Assembly (NCBI GenBank): GCA_021845645.1
Contig: JAJZVM010000087.1
Coordinates: 1 to 16,621 of the forward strand
Reading direction: 5' to 3'
DNA length: 16,621 nt
Source: Bacillota bacterium
Lineage (GTDB): Bacteria; Bacillota_E; JAJZYS01; JAJYTV01
Shown: piece by piece, positions 7,215 to 13,820 of the stretch
Numbering within the stretch: the stretch's first letter is position 1
Layout of the letters: each line of letters begins with the position of its first letter
Translations under genes and position numbers: made by a program
Notes under the pieces: generated by a model
Databases searched by the model: none
What the model was told of the DNA's origin: nothing
Seen by the model: only the letters and a program-made list of their open reading frames with translations

Positions 7215-8516
7215 TTGTCGGACTTGACGAACCCCTTCCTAATTGTGCAAGGGCAGCTTCATCGCGCCGTGGAGAATCTCGGGTTCCCCGAGGATGTCTA
7301 CGAGGTCTTCAAGGAGCCGTTCCGCATCACGCGGGTCGCTGTGCCGGTGCACATGGAAAACGGCTCGATCCAAACCTTCATCGGCTTCCGTGCGCAGCAC
7401 ACCGACGTCACCGGCCCGACCAAGGGCGGCATCCGCTTCCACCAGGACGTCAGCGAAGACGAAGTCAAGGGCCTCTCGATGTGGATGACGTTCAAGACAG
7501 CCGTCATGGGTCTGCCATATGGTGGCGCCAAGGGCGGCGTCATTTGTGATCCGGGCACGCTCACGGAGCGCGAGCTCGAGGAGCTGTCGCGCGGCTACAT
7601 CCGCCAGCTCGCGCCGGTGATGGGACCCGAGATCGACATCCCCGCGCCGGACGTCAACACGAATCCGAAGATCATGGGCTGGATGCTCGACGAGTTCGAC
7701 AAGGTGCGCGGCCACCACACGCCGGGTTTCATCACCGGCAAGCCGCTCGTCCTGGGGGGCTCCCTCGGCCGCGACGCGGCGACGGGACGCGGCGTCCTCT
7801 TCGTCGTGCTGCGCGCCATGGATAGGCTGGGCATCGACCCGAAGAAGGCGACAGCGGCTGTCCAGGGCTTTGGCAACGTGGGCACGCACAGCGCGCGCCT
7901 GCTCGCCGAGGCGGGCGTCAAGATCGTGGCGGTCTCGGACGTCCGCGGCAGCGCGTACAATCCTGACGGCCTGGACATCCCGGCCTTGCTGCGCTACGCG
8001 CAGGAGCACAGGACGACGAAGGGCTTCCCCGGCAGCCGCGAGATCTCGAACGACGACCTGTTCTCCCTGGACGTGGACGTCATCGTCCCCGCCGCGCTCG
8101 AGAACCAGATCGACGGCAAGCGTGCCGAACTGGTCAAGGCCCGCATCGTGGCCGAGGCGGCGAACGGCCCGACGACGCCGGAAGGCGACGAGCTCCTGGC
8201 GGAGCGCGGCATCTTCGTCATCCCGGACATCCTCTGCAACGCGGGCGGCGTGACGGTGTCCTACTTCGAGTGGGTGCAGAACACCATGGGCTACTATTGG
8301 CCCGAGGACGAGGTCAACGACAAGCTGCTGCGCATGATGAACGACGCCTTCGACACGATCTACAAGATGCGCAACGAGCACAAGGTGACGATGCGCGAAG
8401 CGGCCTACCTCGTCGCGGTGCACCGCGTCGCCGAGGCGGCGACCGCCCGCGGCTGGCTCAGTCTGGATTTCCAGCACCAGGTGCCGCCGGCCATCCTGCG
8501 CGGCGCGGGCGACTGA
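7215..8516 (+). CDS. gdhA: NAD(P)-dependent glutamate dehydrogenase (Glu/Leu/Phe/Val dehydrogenase family)
   Basis: Catalyses reversible oxidative deamination of glutamate to 2-oxoglutarate and ammonia. TTG 7215 follows AGGAGG (7202-7207) and gives 433 residues, matching hexameric RocG/GudB-type enzymes. Visible landmarks are GPTKGGIRFH (substrate lysine), PYGGAKGG with catalytic lysine K106, PAPDVNT with D146, the Rossmann motif QGFGNVG, and an aspartate after the second strand (VAVSDVRG). That aspartate hints at NAD over NADP, though specificity is inferred. The C-terminal part NAGGVTVSYFEWVQN is characteristic. It sits 49 bases after pheT with no obvious promoter between, and ends at a strong terminator. 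The symbol gdhA is generic; rocG or gudB would name the same family. Confidence 0.93.
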   Translation: MSDLTNPFLIVQGQLHRAVENLGFPEDVYEVFKEPFRITRVAVPVHMENGSIQTFIGFRAQHTDVTGPTKGGIRFHQDVSEDEVKGLSMWMTFKTAVMGLPYGGAKGGVICDPGTLTERELEELSRGYIRQLAPVMGPEIDIPAPDVNTNPKIMGWMLDEFDKVRGHHTPGFITGKPLVLGGSLGRDAATGRGVLFVVLRAMDRLGIDPKKATAAVQGFGNVGTHSARLLAEAGVKIVAVSDVRGSAYNPDGLDIPALLRYAQEHRTTKGFPGSREISNDDLFSLDVDVIVPAALENQIDGKRAELVKARIVAEAANGPTTPEGDELLAERGIFVIPDILCNAGGVTVSYFEWVQNTMGYYWPEDEVNDKLLRMMNDAFDTIYKMRNEHKVTMREAAYLVAVHRVAEAATARGWLSLDFQHQVPPAILRGAGD

Positions 8517-8534
8517 ACAGGGCCGAGTGCCGCC

Positions 8535-8572
8535 GTGCCCCCCGGGGAGTTGATCCCTGGGGGGCACGTTTT
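8535..8572 (+). terminator. Strong intrinsic terminator after gdhA
   Basis: GTGCCCCCCGGGG pairs with CCCTGGGGGGCAC over 13 bp (one G-T) around an AGTTGAT loop, followed by GTTTT. It lies 19 bases after the gdhA stop. It also marks the left border of the accessory island, because transposon debris begins within a few bases of its T-run. Confidence 0.92.
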
Positions 8573-8574
8573 GC

Positions 8575-8840
8575 CAAGGACGTCGCCCCACTCGGCGAAG
8601 TCCTTGTTCAAGCTAAGGACAATGCTGCCGCGCTCGCAGCGGGCAGAGACCAGGCTGAACAGAGCCGTGGCCGCCATCCGGTCATAGGGCCAGACACCGA
8701 ACGCGTCGACGATCGGCACCTTGGGAGCGAGGTGGATGCGTATCCGTCGGTCGAGGCGAGCTCCGCCTGCGCCACGCGCAGATCCTCCAGGAGATGCTGG
8801 GCCCGGACGAAGTAGACGCCTCGGCGCCAGAGAATTTTCG
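8575..8840 (-). pseudogene. istB: Remnant of an IS21-type istB helper ATPase, frameshifted and truncated
   Basis: Read on the minus strand from about 8830, the sequence gives WRRGVYFVRAQHLLEDLRVAQAEL. It then needs a one-base frame change near 8758 to continue as LDRRIRIHLAPKVPIVDAFGVWPYDR and on to VSARCERGSIVLSLNKDFAEWGDVLG. This is the Walker B to sensor segment of IstB, the AAA+ helper of IS21-family transposition. The usual DE of Walker B reads DA, the Walker A half is absent, and the C-terminal 70-80 residues are lost at the gdhA terminator. No istA is seen. From 8841 to about 9047 I recognise nothing. Confidence 0.8.
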
Positions 8841-9047
8841 CAGGGTCAACTCAGCCGCCTGTCTCCCCGGAACTCCAAGATGTTCTGCTCGAGGTCCTTG
8901 CCACCGCAGCCTAGCCGTTTCACGCTGTCATCCGAATGTGCGAAAGTCCACTAAGAGGTAATGGAGGGTCGCTGGCGAAAGGCACGGCATTCGAAGTGCT
9001 GAGCATGTGTACGGGGCGGAGATGGAGTCTCATCTGGTCGAGGCGTT

Positions 9048-9395
9048 CGGCGGGAGCAACACCTGAAGAACCGGCAGTGGGACAGCAGGTAAGTGCCCGT
9101 CCAGATGATGGACGGGGCACGGAAGTTGGCAGGCGCGATGGCCCTGTATGTCCCAGAGTGCGATGAGCAGGGCGTTGCAGTAGCTTGTCAGCGACAGCCC
9201 GTTGCATGGCCTGGACGTGCGCAGACGGCCGGTCGAACAGGCTCTGGCGGTGTTTGCGCAGGATCGCCACCTGATCTTCGAAGAGGCCGGCTTTCCCAAG
9301 CAGGGCCAGCGGACGGTCGCCGTTGCGCTACCGCCTGCCAGCTGGTCAGCCCCGGTCCCGAGCCCCAGGTGTCTGCACGTCAAGGGCTGACACCA
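9048..9395 (+). pseudogene. Decayed IS701-type (DDE) transposase fragment
   Basis: Pieces of one transposase appear in two frames. RREQHLKNRQ, then a TAA at 9090, then MMDGARKLAGAMALYVPECDEQ lie in one frame. After a one-base shift near 9170, ALQ, a TAG stop (9181-9183), LVSDSPLHGLDVRRRP and HLIFEEAGFPKQGQRTVAVA lie in the next. The D-x-G-F-P-K core (here EEAGFPK, normally DEAGFPK or DDTGFPK) and the preceding spacing match the N-terminal half of IS701-family transposases. The first catalytic aspartate is replaced by glutamate. The rest is missing after about 9340. Non-functional by stops and frameshifts; no inverted repeats found. Confidence 0.75.
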
Positions 9396-9486
9396 CAAAC
9401 AGCGACCGGCTCCGCTACGGCAACTGGGCGAATGCGCTGCTGGAAGGCCCGGGTTTCTTGCCTGAGTCGATTAGGAGGACAGTCCG

Positions 9487-10407
9487 ATGACGCGCCGCAC
9501 TCTTTCGTTTCTTGTTGCGTTGACCGGCATAATCAGTGCAGGAATCATGGCGGCACCGTCCGTCGCAGCTGGTGTCCTGCCGAAGTCAGGCATCTGGTCG
9601 GCCACAGCGCCCGCTATTGACGGTCCCAACGCCAAGGTCCACACGGTCGTCAACTTCTGGGTGGCAAACGGCAAGATCCAGCACTTCGGCGGCGCTAATG
9701 CTCCTCTGGCTGGCGGCGTGTTTGCAAGTGTCGCCGGTGACTCCTCGTGCTCAGCACTGTTCATGTACCCAAGTGTCAGACTGCACGGTGACTCCTTCTC
9801 TGGCAAACTTGAGCTCGACGGCGGCGAGGTCCGCTTCAAGGGCACGTTCACAAGCTCCGCGACTGCCCACGGGACTTGGGAAGAAACTGGGCCGTGCTAC
9901 ACCGGCGTCGTTGCCTGGACCGCCAAAGCCGGCGGTAAGGCCCCAACGGGTGTCAACCCGGCAAGTGGGGCTCAGGTCACTTCAGCAGGCGGCAAGTGCT
10001 CGCCAGGGCCGTGCAGCAACAACGCAGGGGTGGTCGCCTACGTTACCGCTGTGGACCCGCATGCGGTCGGCCCCAAAGGCCAGCAGGAAGTCTACCTTCG
10101 CCTCAAGTTCAACAACAAGAGCGCCTCGTTTTCGTTCCAGCCGAACTCCCTCGACTTCGCCCTCAAGTTCGCCGACGGCAAGCTGAGCGGCTGGCCTACA
10201 GGCGACAGCCCGGTGAAGCTCTCTAGCGGCGTGCAGGTCAACTGTGGCTTGTGGCCCGCAGTGGTCCCGGCATCTCCTGTTCCGAAGGGAGCCAAGTCCG
10301 GTCCGCTCGGTCTCTGCTTCACCGGACCGGCCAGTGAACTGGATGGACGGTTGATGCTTCAGTTCTGGGACCCGGGTGGCACAGTCTACTTCCCTCTGAT
10401 CAAATAG
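9487..10407 (+). CDS. Secreted two-domain beta-rich protein of unknown function
   Basis: A 306-residue protein with AGGAGG at 9473-9478 and ATG 9487. Residues 1-28 form a Sec signal peptide: MTRR, a hydrophobic stretch, then a cleavage site after SVAA. There is no lipobox cysteine, so it is probably released or loosely wall-attached. The N-terminal domain (about 33-155) looks like a beta sandwich with GxWSATAP, NFWVANGKIQHF and a FKGTFTSSATAHGTW strand pair, ending in WTAKAGG. A glycine/serine linker with CSPGPC leads to a second beta-rich domain (about 178-306) resembling DUF4352-type extracellular immunoglobulin-like folds. Several cysteines could form disulphides. No catalytic motif is seen. 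It stands alone between IS debris and a gene-poor stretch, and its base composition is less GC-rich at third positions than the core genes. Confidence 0.8.
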   Translation: MTRRTLSFLVALTGIISAGIMAAPSVAAGVLPKSGIWSATAPAIDGPNAKVHTVVNFWVANGKIQHFGGANAPLAGGVFASVAGDSSCSALFMYPSVRLHGDSFSGKLELDGGEVRFKGTFTSSATAHGTWEETGPCYTGVVAWTAKAGGKAPTGVNPASGAQVTSAGGKCSPGPCSNNAGVVAYVTAVDPHAVGPKGQQEVYLRLKFNNKSASFSFQPNSLDFALKFADGKLSGWPTGDSPVKLSSGVQVNCGLWPAVVPASPVPKGAKSGPLGLCFTGPASELDGRLMLQFWDPGGTVYFPLIK

Positions 10408-10412
10408 TGCAT

Positions 10413-10727
10413 TCAGTCGTTTAAAAGTACTCTGGGCGCAACCCACACTTCGGATACCGCTACCTTGCGTTCAAGGTCGGCTCCGCGAAGCCCAGGAGCC
10501 ATCCAGATAGTACCGCCGCGAACTTGATATTGCCGATTCAGCCAGCCGTGGATCTCCAACGCATGCAACCGGGCCTGAGCCGCCCGCTTCGCGCTTGGCC
10601 CTTGGAAGAAGGCCCTCGCAATTTGGTCGGTTTTCGTTGCCCCGAATCTCGCGATGATGTCGGCGATCGTCTCATCCCGAACTGGGACCCAGTCGAGAGT
10701 CCAGCACCAAAGCTGAACGGGGTTCAC
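10413..10727 (-). pseudogene. Possible truncated winged-helix protein (replication-relaxation-like)
   Basis: The minus-strand frame of 104 residues from GTG 10727 contains TIADIIARFGATKTDQIARAFF, then SAKRAAQARLHALEIHGWLNR and a basic hairpin ending in TIWMAPGLR. This is the pattern of a winged helix-turn-helix as in the replication-relaxation family, found on plasmids and integrative elements. The next residues, RKVAVSEVWVA, resemble the start of that family's second domain, but the frame stops soon after, so it looks truncated. There is no convincing Shine-Dalgarno. It ends 5 bases from the convergent secreted-protein gene. It may be a small intact gene or a remnant; I favour a remnant. Confidence 0.4.
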
Positions 10728-11377
10728 CGAAGCTGTACCAATTCCCTTGGTGTTGCCTCTACCTACCAGCCATCAAACCCGCCCCTGGCCCGGGTTCATC
10801 GCATTCTGACAATACTCGCTCAGCGTTCGACTTCGTCACAATACGCAGCGGAGCGTGCGGAACAGTGCCGACGCGGTCAGACACACCGCCCCGTCCACCT
10901 ACAACGGAGGGCGAAGGCACGTTCCGTCTGCCCAGGAGGAGTCGGGTGTCGCAGGAAGAAAGTGTTGTACCCAGGAGGAAGACGCGAGCATGCGCGCGGT
11001 ACCAGCCGATGACCACCAAATCCAAAGTGGGCCCATGGACGTTCTTCCCTCATGAGGTCGCTGTGACTGGGCCGCGAAGCATCAGGCTTTGGCAACTGCA
11101 TCGAGTCCTTGAGGGCCATGGCTTTGGGGCGTTTTCCCGGGTCGCTGCCAGCACTGAGAAGCAGCCTCGCGAGAGAAGTTTCTCGAGCTCGCCAGGGTTT
11201 GGATTGAGCAGAACATGGATCCGTTGCACCCAAGCTCGGGTGACGAGCGGGGGAATGCCCTTCCCATGAGCAGACAACTATTCTAGGATGGGTACTGCGA
11301 AGGGTTCAATGGTGATCGCCACAATGTGCGGCGAGCCCGCTTACATGAGACGGTGCGGCGCCGGAAGGGACGACGGG
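10728..11377. other. Gene-poor stretch within the island
   Basis: About 650 bases in which no frame on either strand gives a recognisable protein. Frames up to about 130 residues exist on both strands but overlap each other and lack family motifs. Two AGGAGG sequences (10943-10948 and 10973-10978) precede GTG or ATG codons; the second would encode only 21 residues. This is probably decayed mobile DNA upstream of the HEPN cassette. A TATTCT at 11279-11284 could be a -10 box for that cassette, but no matching -35 box is seen. Confidence 0.45.
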
Positions 11378-11788
11378 ATGGTCGAACTGGCGTTCCTGGT
11401 GCTCTCGGAGACGGTGGAATCACGAACGGGTTCTGGGGGACAAGCACAACCTGTGATCGTCAACCCCCTGACGATGATCCAGCCCAAGTATATACCTGGA
11501 CAGTTCTCGTTTGCCATCACCGGTGGCGTTAGGTATGACCACGTGAATGATATAAGTGAGGGCGTGTCACTCTCAATTAGCGACCCTAACGGCGCAGTCA
11601 TATCAAGTGGTCCACCTATGCCTCCACCAGAGGATCCATCTGGTGAGAAGAGCATCGGACTTGTCTTCAGTATCATAGCGACTAATATCGACATGGCTAG
11701 TGCTGGACGGTACACTGTTACCGCGCGTGTCGGCGATAGTGAGCTTGGACATTTGGACATTCTCGTTAAGGAGCGGGGAGAAGCATGA
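11378..11788 (+). CDS. DUF6941-like protein, first gene of the HEPN cassette
   Basis: A 136-residue protein. ATG 11378 is preferred over the in-frame ATG 11288 because GGAAGGG (11363-11369) precedes it and because MVELAFLVLSETVE is the typical beginning of this family. The pattern is a beta sandwich: the FLVLSETVE strand, a PVIVNPLTMIQPKYIPG loop, FSFAITGGV, then SLSISDPNGAVI and a C-terminal AGRYTVTARVGDSELGHLDI strand pair. This matches the general shape of DUF6941 proteins, whose function is unknown. No signal peptide or catalytic residues are seen. The segment about 11490-11700 is visibly richer in A+T than the core genes, suggesting transfer. The stop overlaps the next start as ATGA, so the cassette is translationally coupled. 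Confidence 0.6.
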   Translation: MVELAFLVLSETVESRTGSGGQAQPVIVNPLTMIQPKYIPGQFSFAITGGVRYDHVNDISEGVSLSISDPNGAVISSGPPMPPPEDPSGEKSIGLVFSIIATNIDMASAGRYTVTARVGDSELGHLDILVKERGEA

Positions 11789-12354
11789 CACAGGTTGCCG
11801 TGAGAGGTCTGTGGCCTCAGTCGGAACGGGCCGCCGGGTCTGCGGTTTTCGGTGTCGTGCCAGCCGAGACCGTCTCCCCGGGGAAAGTGGCACTCTCGTC
11901 ACCGGCGACAAAGCAGGACGTACGCGCCATGCGGGTTTGGCTCGACCTGCCTTCGTCCTCCTCGGGCGTGGGGTCTACCAACTGGGCAATTGTGCATATC
12001 CTTGCCCGTATGTGGGACGAAACGGAACTGGCCAAGACGCTGCGCTCTGGCGCCTTCTGGGTCGAGAACGAGGAGGCTCTGGAGCGTTATGCTTCCAAGC
12101 ACCCAGAGGTGCTCGACATCATCCGGGCGATTCCGGATGACCTACGCGACTTGGCTGTTAGGCATGACCTTCCTCAGCCTCAGCCGGTTTGGCTTGATGC
12201 CCTGACGGATCCAGAGAGTGGAGCGTCCTGCCTGCTCATCGAGTTTAAGGCTGCCGATTCCCTGGAGAAGAACCTAGAGGTGCTGAGCGAGCTTCGACGG
12301 CGGCACCTTAACCCCTATGTTACGTTTGATTTTAGGGTGATTGAGGACGTTTGA
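11785..12354 (+). CDS. Unknown 189-residue protein, partner of the HEPN protein
   Basis: ATG 11785 overlaps the previous stop by 4 bases and has GGGGAG at 11776-11781. I do not recognise a named family. The first 50 residues are low in structure. The middle (about 65-130) is helical, with NWAIVHILARMWDETELAK and HPEVLDIIRAIPDDLRDLAV. The last 50 residues form an alpha/beta unit: VWLDALTDPESGASCLLIEF, then SLEKNLEVLSELRRRHL and the final strand YVTFDFRVIEDV. That DPE-containing C-terminal unit resembles small proteins I associate with genes next to HEPN proteins; this is pattern memory, not a search. Its end overlaps the HEPN start by 14 bases, which points to a fixed stoichiometric pair such as antitoxin and toxin. 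Confidence 0.65.
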   Translation: MTQVAVRGLWPQSERAAGSAVFGVVPAETVSPGKVALSSPATKQDVRAMRVWLDLPSSSSGVGSTNWAIVHILARMWDETELAKTLRSGAFWVENEEALERYASKHPEVLDIIRAIPDDLRDLAVRHDLPQPQPVWLDALTDPESGASCLLIEFKAADSLEKNLEVLSELRRRHLNPYVTFDFRVIEDV

Positions 12355-12703
12355 CTGGAGCAACTTTCTCACCGTGGCAAAACAATGGGTCCCCGGAACC
12401 ACGGAGGCAGAGAGGCGCTCCGCGGTGAGTCGCGCCTACTATGCGCTTTACCATGCTGGCATGGCCTATGCGGTTGGCCAGCACTACCCTGGAGTCGAAA
12501 GGAGCACTCACGATCAACTGTGGCTGTGGCTCCAGGGTAGGCCAGACCCTGCGGTACGGGTGTGGGCAACAGATGCTCAGGATGTGTACTGGGCCCGGAT
12601 ACGTGCAGACTACAAAGCGGACAGAACCGGAATGGACAGGATGAACGCTGAACGGTGGGTGACGCAAGCGGAACGACTGCTGATCGAGCTCCGAAACTTC
12701 TGA
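12341..12703 (+). CDS. HEPN-domain protein, possible RNase toxin or defence effector
   Basis: A 120-residue all-helical protein. TTG 12341 keeps the conserved FDWSNFL opening; AGGGTG lies just before it and translation is probably coupled to the overlapping upstream gene. The first helix pair contains RSAVSRAYYALYH, giving an R31-to-H38 arrangement of the HEPN type (R, six residues, H). The second half carries WARIRADYKADR, matching the R-x-x-R/ADY motif common in this HEPN subgroup. Many HEPN proteins are metal-independent RNases in toxin-antitoxin and defence modules, while others only bind nucleotides. Here the arginine-histidine pair is kept, so activity is possible but not proven. The classical MNT nucleotidyltransferase partner is absent; the neighbours are instead the two unknown proteins upstream. 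Confidence 0.75.
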   Translation: MRTFDWSNFLTVAKQWVPGTTEAERRSAVSRAYYALYHAGMAYAVGQHYPGVERSTHDQLWLWLQGRPDPAVRVWATDAQDVYWARIRADYKADRTGMDRMNAERWVTQAERLLIELRNF

Positions 12704-12945
12704 TCCGGTCGAGCGGCGGCGATAACGTTGGCGTGTCCGATGGCGCTTGCTAGTCGGTAGCGTTGACTACGAATCAAGATCTGCAGTGTGTAGTCAAGAG
12801 ACAGGTTGTGGGAGCAAACGGGTGCCATGCACCATTGTTGTATCTGGGCCCGGCATCAATCTTGCCGCCAGACTGCGGTGGCGGAGCCAAGCTAACCTTC
12901 GATAGACGCTGCTGGGCAAGACTTGGTTCGTATGACCGGCAGCAA

Positions 12946-13050
12946 GCCAAGGTAGGCAAGAAGCAGTTCCAGACCAGCACCAAATGGCCGGCAGCGCCCA
13001 TTTGGTCGGGGCCGATCATGATCGGCATCACGAAGGCGTGGCACCTTGGT
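12946..13050. repeat. Nested inverted repeats, three-stem layout
   Basis: The outer arms CCAAGGT (12947-12953) and ACCTTGG (13043-13049) enclose two inner elements. One is a 9-bp perfect stem, ACCAAATGG (12979-12987) with CCATTTGGT (12998-13006). The other is the perfect 16-bp palindrome GCCGATCATGATCGGC (13011-13026). Together they can be drawn as a multibranch fold. No T-run follows, so this is not a simple terminator. Confidence 0.55.
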
Positions 13051-13088
13051 GGGGCAGAACAAACAACCGGGAAACGGAGCAAAGCGAA

Positions 13089-13104
13089 AAGGAGTCGACT
13101 CCTT
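13089..13104. repeat. Perfect 16-bp palindrome
   Basis: AAGGAGTCGACTCCTT reads identically on both strands. It lies 128 bases upstream of the DUF421 gene and ahead of the predicted promoter at 13143. It could be a regulator binding site or part of the neighbouring structured element. Nothing in the sequence decides between these. Confidence 0.5.
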
Positions 13105-13142
13105 GTAGGGTTACATAACTTCTGATAAAGCAGCAGAAGCTG

Positions 13143-13170
13143 TTGTGCACATCTGCTGAGTACTTATGTA
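13143..13170 (+). promoter_or_regulatory. Candidate promoter of DUF421-mutS2
   Basis: TTGTGC (13143-13148) and TATGTA (13165-13170) are 16 bases apart, 62 bases before the DUF421 start. The match to consensus is only fair and the spacing is one base short. It is the best candidate between the palindrome-rich stretch and the gene. Confidence 0.35.
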
Positions 13171-13232
13171 TACCAATGCTGACGCGAGGCGATTTGCCAC
13201 TCGGGGAAAACTGGCCCCGGGGGGCATGACGC

Positions 13233-13799
13233 ATGGAATTTCAGTGGCACGACATCTTGGCCGAGCTCTGGCGCACGGGACTGCTCTACGTGCTCGCCTT
13301 CGTCGTCTTCCGCTTAATGGGCAAGCGCTCTGTGAGCCACATGGCACCATTTGACATAGCCGTAGTAATTATCATCGGCGAGGCGGTCGCGATCGGCATC
13401 GAGGAGACCACGAAGTCGATCTTCCTGCCGATCGTGTCGATCGTCACGCTGGGCCTGCTCCAGTTCTCGCTGACCTGGATCAACATCAAGTGGCGGACGG
13501 CGGAGCAGGTCTCGCAGGGGGTAGCCAGGGTGCTCGTCGAAAAGGGCAAGATCCACCACCAGAACATGCAGAGGGAGCACCTCTCCCAGTCGGACCTGAT
13601 GATCTCCATGCGCGAGCAGGGGATCGAGGACATCAAGGATGTGGACATCGCGCGCCTCGAGCCGACGGGCAAGGTCTCGGTGCTGCCCAAGAAGGCGATG
13701 CTGCCGGTTACGGCCGGCCAGATCGGCTTGCCGGGGGGCGAGACGCTGATCGCTTACCTCGATCGCAAGTTCGCGGAGATGAAGAACGGCAGCGGATGA
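13233..13799 (+). CDS. DUF421 (YetF/YcaP-like) membrane protein
   Basis: A 188-residue inner membrane protein of normal family length, ATG 13233, with only a weak GGGGGG at 13219-13224. Three hydrophobic segments are visible: about 12-30 (GLLYVLAFVVFRLMG), 38-56 (FDIAVVIIIGEAVAIGI) and 63-82 (IFLPIVSIVTLGLLQFSLTWI). The family signature GKRSVSHMAPFDIAVV lies between the first two. The C-terminal half is the cytosolic alpha/beta domain, with VLVEKGKIHHQNM, LSQSDLMISMREQGIEDI and ARLEPTGKVSVLPK. The molecular function of the family is poorly defined; Bacillus paralogues are linked to spore or envelope properties. mutS2 follows after 21 bases, probably in one transcript. Confidence 0.9.
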   Translation: MEFQWHDILAELWRTGLLYVLAFVVFRLMGKRSVSHMAPFDIAVVIIIGEAVAIGIEETTKSIFLPIVSIVTLGLLQFSLTWINIKWRTAEQVSQGVARVLVEKGKIHHQNMQREHLSQSDLMISMREQGIEDIKDVDIARLEPTGKVSVLPKKAMLPVTAGQIGLPGGETLIAYLDRKFAEMKNGSG

Positions 13800-13820
13800 T
13801 GCCCGGAGGTGTTGGAGCCA

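Larger units (their letters stand above)
12704..13142. other. Gene-free stretch rich in palindromes
   Basis: No convincing gene. A 120-codon frame (12763-13125) has no family motif and an equally long frame runs antisense to it. The stretch contains a CCGCCA/TGGCGG hairpin (12865-12884), the nested repeats at 12946-13050 and a 16-bp palindrome at 13089-13104. The 10-mer AACTTCTGAT occurs at both borders (12695-12704 and 13117-13126). It could be a small non-autonomous element or a structured RNA. Confidence 0.4.

Noticed and set aside
10865..11269. 134-codon frame upstream of the HEPN cassette
   Set aside because: An internal start with AGGAGG can be drawn, but the protein is arginine/serine-rich, matches nothing I know and overlaps frames of similar length on the other strand.
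11288..11377. Upstream ATG extension of the DUF6941-like protein
   Set aside because: The extra 30 residues have no family resemblance, and ATG 11378 has a better-placed ribosome binding site and the expected N-terminus.
12763..13125. 120-codon frame after the HEPN gene
   Set aside because: No motif and a similar-length antisense frame; it spans palindromes that suggest structure and not coding. Only its last residues resemble the HEPN C-terminus, noted separately as a weak finding.
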